Translations under genes and position numbers: made by a program
NCBI RefSeq assembly: GCF_019457535.1
Contig: NZ_CP080417.1
Coordinates: 992,001-1,056,000, forward strand
Direction of reading: 5' to 3'
Length of the DNA stretch: 64,000 nucleotides
From: Shewanella halotolerans
GTDB lineage: Bacteria > Pseudomonadota > Gammaproteobacteria > Enterobacterales > Shewanellaceae
The notes under the pieces: model-generated
What the model saw: the letters and a program-made list of their open reading frames with translations, nothing else
What the model was told of the DNA's origin: nothing
The model's database searches: none
Shown here: positions 45,171 through 52,270 of the stretch, one piece after another
Numbering within the stretch: position 1 is the first letter of the stretch
How the letters are laid out: every line of letters starts with the position of its first letter

Positions 45171-45437
45171 TTATTGGTTAACTGCGCTGGCCTGTTCCTG
45201 TTCTTCGTTTTCATTATTTTCATCTTCTTTCTGCTCATCTTCTGCCGGCAGTAGGAAGGCGACGACGTCAGGACAGATATCCAGCTGTTCATGCAGCGCT
45301 TCTGTGTCGTTGACCAGTAGCGAGTTTTTAATTTCAGCCGCGACATCGGCAGCTAAAATTTCTTGTGCTTTAGCGTCTTGGTTTTGTAGCGCCGCATCCT
45401 GACCCATGCGTTCCAGTAGTTGAATAATGTTCGACAT
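45171..45437 (-). CDS. Candidate split-borosin precursor peptide
   Basis: 88 residues, starting MSNIIQLLERMGQDAALQ, which resembles the helical borosin-binding domain of split-borosin precursors. The helical part extends to about residue 52. Then comes a hydrophobic candidate core, CPDVVAFLLPA (about 55-65), the likely target of backbone N-methylation. A strongly acidic Asp/Glu/Asn tail finishes the protein. AAGGAAG lies before the ATG. It is 41 nt downstream of the methyltransferase gene. The exact methylated residues cannot be told from the sequence. Confidence 0.78.
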   Translation of the reverse strand: MSNIIQLLERMGQDAALQNQDAKAQEILAADVAAEIKNSLLVNDTEALHEQLDICPDVVAFLLPAEDEQKEDENNENEEQEQASAVNQ

Positions 45438-45478
45438 TGTTCTTCCTTAATTGTTGTTGGTGGTTAGTTTGTTATTGA

Positions 45479-46291
45479 TTAGTTTTCGGGTATTAGGGTG
45501 TCATCGACTCGGTGTGCCGTTTCAAGTTTAGCCAGCTTCTCCAAGATTGTAGGGTTTGGCCGCATCTTTTCGCTGGGCGGGATCACCAGGGTGGTATGCA
45601 TGAAGATCTCGGCATCGGCCAGGTCCCGTAGCGGCAGAGTGTGTTTGCGCACCTTATCTATGGGGAGCACGGCGGCTTCGTAGAGGATCACCTGATGATC
45701 TAAGGGGTAAGTCTCTGCCAGCAATTCAATCAGCACCTGACGATGGGCCTTGCCGGTGGCGAATCTGGCCATGCTTTTGTCGCCTGCCAGGCCTATCTGC
45801 CAGAGGATCAGGTAACAGGAGGGGTCGAAGCGCCGCTGGTAAAACATAAACTGGCTGGCTTCAAACTGCTGGCAGCCAAATTGGCCTGGGTCTATGCCGA
45901 GGTCGGCGATGAGGCAATCTTCGGCGGAGATGCCGGGCACCATGACTGCCTCGAACCCTTCGGCGTGCGCCGCCTCTATGGATCTATGGGGCGCCTGGGC
46001 GAATACGCCGGGGTGACCGTAGAAGGCGCCGACAACTTTCTTGCCTTGTCTGACTTCTGCCAGAATGGCGTCGACCATCTCTCGGTAGGTGATATGGCGT
46101 GACTTACCCTCGCCGTAGTAGACCTGTAGCGAGCGTACGTCTGGGTGCATCTCCTGTAGCCAGAGTTCTACTATGCCGTTTGAAACGCCCGAGAAAACGA
46201 CGTCGGCTTGTTCAATATAGCTGCGTGCCAGCGGGCAGATATGGGCGCCTAAGGTCATCCCTATGCCGACACAAGCCAGGCTTCCCGCCAT
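45479..46291 (-). CDS. Split-borosin peptide backbone alpha-N-methyltransferase
   Basis: 270 residues of the tetrapyrrole-methylase fold, SAM-dependent. It closely resembles the borosin enzyme SonM of Shewanella oneidensis as I recall its sequence: GSLACVGIGM, YIEQADVVFSG, the catalytic-type stretch YYGEGKSRHITYREMVDAIL with spaced Tyr/Arg/Tyr, ALYGHPG-like GAFYGHPGVFAQAPH, and PGISAEDCLIADLGIDPG plus FEASQFMFYQ. Such enzymes iteratively methylate backbone amides of a separate precursor. The precursor follows 41 nt downstream. Preceded by a 94-nt AT-rich gap that may hold the operon promoter. Confidence 0.9.
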   Translation of the reverse strand: MAGSLACVGIGMTLGAHICPLARSYIEQADVVFSGVSNGIVELWLQEMHPDVRSLQVYYGEGKSRHITYREMVDAILAEVRQGKKVVGAFYGHPGVFAQAPHRSIEAAHAEGFEAVMVPGISAEDCLIADLGIDPGQFGCQQFEASQFMFYQRRFDPSCYLILWQIGLAGDKSMARFATGKAHRQVLIELLAETYPLDHQVILYEAAVLPIDKVRKHTLPLRDLADAEIFMHTTLVIPPSEKMRPNPTILEKLAKLETAHRVDDTLIPEN

Positions 46292-46385
46292 GAATTTGGG
46301 TCCTGATGTTATGCATGTTAATTAAGGGTTAAAGCTAACAGCAATTTCTCTGTTTTAAAACCGCTAATTGCCTTGAATTGAATAC

Positions 46386-47042
46386 TTATTTCGACCTTTT
46401 ATAGTGGTGTGAATCGGCGAAGCAGGATTTCATCTGGTGAGCCTCTTTTGCCTCTGTGGATGCCAGGGGCAAAGCATCTGCGTCGAACACAAATCCCAGC
46501 TTCTTGACGAAGCGTTCGGTGGCGAGGTTCTTGGCGGCAAAGTTTGCCAGGATACGCGTCACGCCTAGCTTAAGATAGGCATACTCCATTAGTGCCCCCA
46601 TGGCTTCCTCCGGGTAGAGTTTACCGTTGGCTTGGGGCATCAGCATTATGCCTATCTCGGCCTGGGTGCGATCCTTGCCCTGCCAAGTGAGCCCCTGTAT
46701 GCCGATAGCGTGCTGGCTTCGTTGCTCCACTATCGCCCAGTTCATATATTGGCAAGCAGGTGCAGCGCCAGAGAGTGCCCGGTGCATCTGGCTCAAGGCT
46801 GTTTGAAACGCCCTGTCGGCCTGGGCCTGGGTGAGCGGCGCGCCGATATGGCGCATCACCCTCTCGTCGCAATAGAGGCGGCGATACAGCGCCTTGTCTG
46901 TCTCATTTATCGGGCGCATGGTCAGGCGCTCGCTAGCAAAACCATGGTCTGCCAGGTAGTGGGTTAGCCGCGAGGGCAGCGCGGAGGAAGGCTGCTCCCT
47001 TGAGGGGAGTTGCTTTGATGAGAAGGGTTCATTATCTGGCAT
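46386..47042 (-). CDS. GNAT-family N-acetyltransferase
   Basis: 218 residues of the RimJ/RimL-like acetyltransferase fold. After a disordered Ser/Gln-rich N-terminus it shows ERLTMRPINETDKALYRRLYCDE, then IGIMLMPQANGKLYPEEAM and ANFAAKNLATERFVKKLGF, the acetyl-CoA-binding region. Its start overlaps the end of the pepsin-like protease gene by 11 bp, so the two are translationally coupled. The substrate is unknown. Confidence 0.85.
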   Translation of the reverse strand: MPDNEPFSSKQLPSREQPSSALPSRLTHYLADHGFASERLTMRPINETDKALYRRLYCDERVMRHIGAPLTQAQADRAFQTALSQMHRALSGAAPACQYMNWAIVEQRSQHAIGIQGLTWQGKDRTQAEIGIMLMPQANGKLYPEEAMGALMEYAYLKLGVTRILANFAAKNLATERFVKKLGFVFDADALPLASTEAKEAHQMKSCFADSHHYKRSK

Positions 47043-48735
47043 GCTGCGCCTCGGATATCTGCAGCGGTCTCTGCTTGGCGAAGCGGATCACCCCCTTGTC
47101 GTCCACCGAGCGGTCGAACACCACATAGTAGGCACTCATCAGCGGCAGACCCAAGATGGATTGATCCGGCCAGTTGGGCAGCTGCGACAACAGCTTGAAG
47201 CAGGCCTTGCCCTGAGTCGGCGTGTTGATCTGCCAGTAGTGCTGCGGCGTGACGCGGATGGCGATGGGCTCGCATCCCGGTGGACAGTCGGGATCGTCGC
47301 AGCTCGGCGCTGCGTCATGCTCGTTTCGCGGGCCGACAAAATAGAAGGTGAGATCCGGCCAGCGCTCCAGCTGTAGCTCTGCCATGTCGATACCTGTCTG
47401 CTGAAAGGCGATTTCACTAAAGGGAGCTATCTGCTGGGTGAACTTGGGGTCTATCGCTTCCAGGGCCTGAGTCAGCGCGCCAAACAGGTGACGGGTGAGT
47501 ACGATTGCCGAGGCGCCCGTGTCTATGATGGCGTTGCTCTGTCCCCTAAGGGTATCGCAGATATGCACTCCATGGGTATGTAGGTGCTGGCCGTCTGGGC
47601 AGAGTGCACTAGTGTTTGATGGTGCGTTATCTGGCTGGGCGTCGCCTGCTTTTGGCGCTTGCTCTGCTGACTCGTGCTCCGCTAATGCTTGCTGCTCTGC
47701 ATCCTCTACAGATTGCGTCAGCAGGCTGGGGATCATCTCGCCATCGCCGACCCTAAGTCCCACCAGATTGACGTTGTAATATCGGTTTTCGATCACCTCT
47801 ATGGTCTTAAACTCGCCCTGGTACAGCTCGGTATGTTCCTCGCCGCCACCTAAGATCAACCAGCCCTGGTTGAGGGGATCCTGGCCGAGGAAGGCGAACT
47901 CGTTGGCGCCGTTGGGGGCGAGCACCTCTTTGCTGGCCACATGTATGCTGGAGCGGCGGGCGAAGAAGGCAAACTTGTTAGGGGTCAGGCCGTGGCTGGT
48001 CAAATTGCTGAAATAGGGAGGCAGATCATCTGTGGGCTGGGTGCGCAGAAAGCGCTTAAACTGGCGCAGATCTTCGCTGTTGAAGCTCGTCTCGGTCGCC
48101 TGATGCCACTGGGAGTCTTGCGCGGTGAGCGCGCCCGGACCCATGGAGAAGTCCTGCTTGTCCTCGGTGAATATGGTCTCCGTGAGAATCGGGCGATAGT
48201 GCTGGCTGCACAGGTGGATCTCCTCATCGAAGGGCCAGGGGAAGGTAAGTGCCGGGGCTATGCCGTAGTGATGAAAATAGTTCTTGAGATCATAGACCTT
48301 GTTAAGGGCGTCGTAGGCCAGACCTAAGATGCCGTCGGCATCGGCAAAGCTGGTCTCCTGGGCAAGAGATGACACCACGGCCACAGGACACTGCTCAAGC
48401 ACAATTGGATGATGGGCGTGGGGAATATGGTCGTCATGGAGATCGAAATCTATCGCATCCTCACGAATCCCCACCCGGGTGTAGACCACTGGGCCGTCCC
48501 AGCCACCTATTCCGTAGAGCACTTCCTGGGCGAAGCTGGTGGGAGTGAGGGCAGTGTCGCGCTCCTCGACATAGTCGCTGCCGGACACGACCAGCGTGCT
48601 GCTGCCGGTATCTAAGATCAGGTTGAGCGGGTGCTTCTCGGCGCCAATTCTTAACTGGGCACTGTAGCCACCTTTGGCATACACATTGACGAGAGGGACT
48701 TTGAGGGTGCGGGGGGCATTGGTGGTTGAACTCAT
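47032..48735 (-). CDS. Pepsin-like aspartic protease (shewasin-type, A1 family)
   Basis: 567 residues, no signal peptide. The two catalytic motifs of two-lobed pepsins are present: LDTGSS at Asp42 and IDTGAS at Asp405. A flap-like YGIGGWDG lies near residue 74. A disordered acidic insert runs from about 340 to 375, and a Cys-rich DPDCPPGC loop occurs late. Bacterial A1 proteases are rare; the best known are the shewasins of Shewanella, which are cytoplasmic and active at acid pH. AAAGGTC precedes the ATG. It overlaps the GNAT gene downstream and lies close upstream of the borosin genes. Confidence 0.88.
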   Translation of the reverse strand: MSSTTNAPRTLKVPLVNVYAKGGYSAQLRIGAEKHPLNLILDTGSSTLVVSGSDYVEERDTALTPTSFAQEVLYGIGGWDGPVVYTRVGIREDAIDFDLHDDHIPHAHHPIVLEQCPVAVVSSLAQETSFADADGILGLAYDALNKVYDLKNYFHHYGIAPALTFPWPFDEEIHLCSQHYRPILTETIFTEDKQDFSMGPGALTAQDSQWHQATETSFNSEDLRQFKRFLRTQPTDDLPPYFSNLTSHGLTPNKFAFFARRSSIHVASKEVLAPNGANEFAFLGQDPLNQGWLILGGGEEHTELYQGEFKTIEVIENRYYNVNLVGLRVGDGEMIPSLLTQSVEDAEQQALAEHESAEQAPKAGDAQPDNAPSNTSALCPDGQHLHTHGVHICDTLRGQSNAIIDTGASAIVLTRHLFGALTQALEAIDPKFTQQIAPFSEIAFQQTGIDMAELQLERWPDLTFYFVGPRNEHDAAPSCDDPDCPPGCEPIAIRVTPQHYWQINTPTQGKACFKLLSQLPNWPDQSILGLPLMSAYYVVFDRSVDDKGVIRFAKQRPLQISEAQHAR

Positions 48736-49101
48736 CGATGACCTTTGGGGCTAAGGGAATTCATATAGTTGTTATATAAGTGATTGTTTTACCCTATCCA
48801 ATCAAGAGGGTCAATTTAAGGAAGACGGTCGAACATCAATTGGGAAGAAGTTAAGAGAGCCTTTGCTATTGGCTTTGTAAATTTTAATTAAGATTAAAAA
48901 AGTAATCCAAAGCGTCAAGGAATTTTTCAGTCTTAATTTTTGAAAATCATCCGCTCCCTCTGGGTAACTTTGTAGTAATATCTGCTGGAAATCACTGGTG
49001 TTTAGTGATTCACACTGCAAATGGCCGCAGATTGTTATCGGTTTGTTGGCTATCTTTGTTTGCTATCTGGGTGTCGCAGCATTGAGGAAGAGGTAGATAA
49101 A

Positions 49102-49755
49102 ATGGATTTTTCACCACAGGTATTCACTCAGGCGTTGGCCAAAAGGCTGACGCTTGGCCTGCTCGCACTGCCCCTGTTCGCACAGCCCTTGGTCGCGACC
49201 GCCACCGAGCTGGCACAGATGTCATCGCAGGCCCATGTTCAGCCCAGTCAATTGACGATCTTCAGGCAGAATCTTGGCCTGCATTTCCCCGCCAACTGGC
49301 GCCTGGCCTACAGTGAGCAGCGCGGCGATATGTTTTCGGCCGAGTTTGTGCCCGCCCAGCAGCTGCTGGCCCATTGGTCGTCGCTCTACTGTGTGCAGGG
49401 GTTTAAGGGGATGGCGGAGCGTATCGACCCCGAGGCCTTTCTCGACGGTTTTGCCGAGCAGTATCGCCATACCTGCGAAGGTGAGATGCAATACCAGAAA
49501 CTGGGCGCCAGCGAGCTTGGCGGTAAGGCGAGCTATAGCGCCATGTTGACTTGCGATAAGATGCCGCAGACCCACAGAGGCGAGCAGGGCATAGATAAGC
49601 CGGTCGGCGAGATAGGTCACTATACTGTGATTGCCGGCAAGGAAGATCTGTTTCTGCTGCATCAATCGGCGCGGGGCGAGGCCTTGCTATCCCTCTCCTC
49701 CCTTAAGATAGCGCCGCCCATCGAGCGTATCGCCGATATGTCGGGCCTGCGATAA
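49102..49755 (+). CDS. Exported protein of unknown function
   Basis: 217 residues with a signal peptide ending near ...FAQPLVATA. Mature protein: an alpha/beta pattern with three cysteines, one at SLYCVQ. I start at 49102 (MDFSPQVF), where GAGGAAGAGGT precedes the ATG; an upstream in-frame ATG at 49021 lacks a ribosome-binding site. I do not recognise a family. Likely periplasmic. Confidence 0.7.
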   Translation: MDFSPQVFTQALAKRLTLGLLALPLFAQPLVATATELAQMSSQAHVQPSQLTIFRQNLGLHFPANWRLAYSEQRGDMFSAEFVPAQQLLAHWSSLYCVQGFKGMAERIDPEAFLDGFAEQYRHTCEGEMQYQKLGASELGGKASYSAMLTCDKMPQTHRGEQGIDKPVGEIGHYTVIAGKEDLFLLHQSARGEALLSLSSLKIAPPIERIADMSGLR

Positions 49756-49943
49756 CGCCTGCTTGGCCCTTGCTTGCGACGCTGCTTTAGCCAGGGCTAA
49801 CAATGGCCGCTTTTGTGGTTGTTTTTAGGCCAATTTGTTGTCATGTTAGTGAAGTTTTAGGCGCTCGCCCTTGTCCTTACCGGGAGCTTTCTCGGCAAGG
49901 CGCGGTGAGTTCTCACTCCTTCACACATGATTAACGGGCCATA

Positions 49944-51245
49944 ATGAAAAATAATACTCTGCTCCCCCTCGTCGCGCTGACGGCTGCTCTCTTGTCGCCA
50001 TCCCTGTTTGCCAAAGATGTGACAGTGATCCATGCCGGCACCCTGCTGGCCGACCCGGCCGCCAAGCCGCTCAGCGAACAGACCCTGGTGATCACCGATG
50101 GTAAGATTAGCCAGGTTGCCCCCGGTTATCTGAGGGTCGAGACCGTCGCGCCCGGCGCTAAGTATGTGGATCTCAAGCAGGGCTTTGTGATGCCGGGTCT
50201 GATGGATATGCATGTGCATCTGCAAGGCGAGCTGGGGCCCAAGAATGATAGCCAAAGACTTAGGATGTCAGATGCCGATGTGGCGATGCAGAGCGCCTAC
50301 TTTGCCAACAAGACCCTGATGGCGGGCTTCATCACGGTTAGGGACCTCGGCGCCAAGCCGGAGCAGATGTATGCCCTGCGTGATGCGATTGCTAAGGGGT
50401 GGATAGACGGGCCGCGGATCATCGCCTCGGGCGGGGTGTCGGTGACCGGCGGTCATGGCGATGTGGACGGCATGAGCCCAGATCTGCTGGATAAGTTCAC
50501 CACTAAGACCATCTGCGACGGCCCCTATGACTGTCGCCGCGCCACCCGCCGCGCCATCAAGTTTGGCGCCGATGTCATCAAGATCACCTCTACCGGCGGC
50601 GTCTTGTCGGATACCGACACAGGCACGGGCCAGCAGATGAACGACGATGAGATCAAAGAAATTGTGGCGACGGCCCATGCCCTTGGGCGTAAGGTGGCCA
50701 GCCATGCCCATGCGACAGAGGGGATCAACGCCGCCCTGCGCGCCGGGGTCGATAGCATAGAGCACGGCAGCTACGCCGATAAGGAGAGCATCAAGCTACT
50801 CAAGAAGAATGGCGCCTTCCTGGTGCCCACCCTGTTGGCGGGCGATACCGTGGTGCATATGGCCAAGGAGTCTGACTTCATGTCGCCGGCCATCAAGCAG
50901 AAGGCGGTGCGAGTGGGCGCCGATATGACGGCTAACTTTACCCGCGCCTATAAGGCCGGGGTCAAGATTGCCTATGGTACCGACAGCGGCGTCTCGGCCC
51001 ACGGCACCAATGCGCGCGAGGCGGTGTTGATGAATCAGGCGGGCATGAGCAATAAAGATGTGCTGATCTCGGCCACCATCAACGGCGCCGAGCTAGTGGA
51101 TATGTCAGATAGCCTGGGCACCCTGAGTGTCGGCAAGCAGGCCGATATTATCGCGACCCAGGGCAACCCGCTGGAGGATATCTCGGCCCTGCTGGATGTG
51201 GGATTCGTGATGAAAGGTGGCAAGGTGGTGAAGTCGCGCCTGTGA
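49944..51245 (+). CDS. Exported amidohydrolase family protein
   Basis: 433 residues with a signal peptide (ends LSPSLFA-KD). Binuclear-metal amidohydrolase motifs: MDMHVHLQGE, the lysine-bearing VIKITSTGGVLS, SHAHATEG, SIEHGSYAD and YGTDSGVSAHG. This is the subgroup of Xaa-Pro or Xaa-Arg dipeptidase-like and imidazolonepropionase-like enzymes, so a dipeptidase role in the periplasm is plausible but not proven. A hairpin terminator lies about 70 bp downstream. Confidence 0.87.
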   Translation: MKNNTLLPLVALTAALLSPSLFAKDVTVIHAGTLLADPAAKPLSEQTLVITDGKISQVAPGYLRVETVAPGAKYVDLKQGFVMPGLMDMHVHLQGELGPKNDSQRLRMSDADVAMQSAYFANKTLMAGFITVRDLGAKPEQMYALRDAIAKGWIDGPRIIASGGVSVTGGHGDVDGMSPDLLDKFTTKTICDGPYDCRRATRRAIKFGADVIKITSTGGVLSDTDTGTGQQMNDDEIKEIVATAHALGRKVASHAHATEGINAALRAGVDSIEHGSYADKESIKLLKKNGAFLVPTLLAGDTVVHMAKESDFMSPAIKQKAVRVGADMTANFTRAYKAGVKIAYGTDSGVSAHGTNAREAVLMNQAGMSNKDVLISATINGAELVDMSDSLGTLSVGKQADIIATQGNPLEDISALLDVGFVMKGGKVVKSRL

Positions 51246-51316
51246 ATGAAAAAAGATTGTCATTAAAATTCAATTATATTTTTTAAACTATTGATATATT
51301 ATGACACTTATCCAAT

Positions 51317-51339
51317 AGGGGGCTTAGGAATGGCCCCCT
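51317..51339 (+). terminator. Hairpin terminator
   Basis: AGGGGGC...GCCCCCT (7-bp perfect stem) followed by CTTTATT, between the amidohydrolase and DUF805 genes. Confidence 0.65.
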
Positions 51340-51385
51340 CTTTATTGGAGTTTTTCAGTCAATTTACGTAAACAAAGGGAACTAT

Positions 51386-51736
51386 ATGGAATATTTTATT
51401 GGTGCGTTGAAGAAGTTTGCTGATTTCACCGGTCGTGCTCGTCGCAAAGAATTTTGGATGTTTACCCTGTTCTACATCATCTTCTATGCCGTGGCGGCAA
51501 CCATAGATGTGGTGACCGGCCTGTATATGCTGAGCGGTATCTTCTCGCTGGCACTGCTTATCCCAACTCTCGCTATCTCGGCCAGACGCCTACACGACAC
51601 CGGCCGTTCGGGCTGGTGGCAGTTGATCGGCCTGATCCCGCTTATCGGCGCTATCGTGCTGATCGTCTTCTATGTACAAGACAGCGTTGAAGGCAATGAA
51701 TATGGTGAAAACCCTAAGGCATTAGCCGAGGCGTAA
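51386..51736 (+). CDS. DUF805 family membrane protein
   Basis: A 116-residue inner-membrane protein with about three to four helices. The RRKEFWMFTLFYIIFYAVA start and the RRLHDTGRSGWWQLIGLIPLIG middle are typical of DUF805. Related E. coli proteins include YhaH and YhaI. The function is unknown. GGGAAC precedes the ATG at a fair distance. Confidence 0.9.
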   Translation: MEYFIGALKKFADFTGRARRKEFWMFTLFYIIFYAVAATIDVVTGLYMLSGIFSLALLIPTLAISARRLHDTGRSGWWQLIGLIPLIGAIVLIVFYVQDSVEGNEYGENPKALAEA

Positions 51737-51840
51737 CTTTCCCCTATCTGCGATGAAGGAGGCTTAGGCCTCCTTTGTTGTTTTTAGGGAGTAATGCAGC
51801 CCTTGGGTGAAGATGCCGACTCGGGCCATCATGGGAGTAT

Positions 51841-51870
51841 TAGACATTTATACGTGTAGACGTCTATAAT
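51841..51870 (+). promoter_or_regulatory. btuB promoter overlapped by three MetJ-type boxes
   Basis: A -35-like TAGACA at 51841-51846 and TATAAT at 51865-51870 with an 18-nt spacer. Three adjacent 8-bp boxes occupy 51842-51865: AGACATTT, ATACGTGT and AGACGTCT. The last matches the MetJ consensus AGACGTCT exactly. MetJ with SAM would therefore be expected to block the promoter. The cobalamin riboswitch starts about 100 nt later. Confidence 0.7.
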
Positions 51871-51966
51871 GCCCGCGTTCTGTCACTGGAGCCGGGAGAG
51901 AGCCTCTCCTCAACGCCGCACATAAGCCGCGGGGCCGAGGGCAGAGCGTTACCAAATTTAGTCAAC

Positions 51967-52157
51967 CTTATGTGGTGCCCTGGCCAAAATGGCACAAGGG
52001 ATAATCGGGAAGCCAGTGAGAATCTGGCACTGCCCCCGCAACGGTGATAGGTGAGAGCTGGGTGCGCCATGCCTTTAACATCATGGCGTTAAAAAAATCT
52101 AAGCTCGTCGTTTAAACCCTTTGTTTAGACTTAGCCTCAGTCCGGAGACCGGCCCTT
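51967..52157 (+). ncRNA. Cobalamin (B12) riboswitch
   Basis: It carries the canonical core: GGGAAGCCAGTGAGAATCTGG, then CACTGCCCCCGCAAC, and a 3' AGTCCGGAGACCGGCCC, in the right order and spacing. Binding of adenosylcobalamin would repress the btuB gene that starts 114 nt later. Confidence 0.95.
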
Positions 52158-52270
52158 AAGGTGATTTTGAGATTTCGGCGGGCAGATCTCGAAATGCGAC
52201 CCTGGCGGTTTGATGGACTGCGCCCAGTCGTGACGCCTTGCCCTGTTTCCCTTTTAGGAGTTAAAGGAAA

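Noticed and set aside
45171..45437. Nitrile-hydratase-like or bacteriocin leader identity for the small protein
   Set aside because: There is no double-glycine leader or export gene. The borosin methyltransferase 41 nt upstream gives a better explanation.
48811..49020. Minus-strand 69-residue ORF upstream of the pepsin-like gene
   Set aside because: It is AT-rich, has no ribosome-binding site, and lies in the divergent promoter region. It looked briefly like a peptide precursor, but nothing supports expression.
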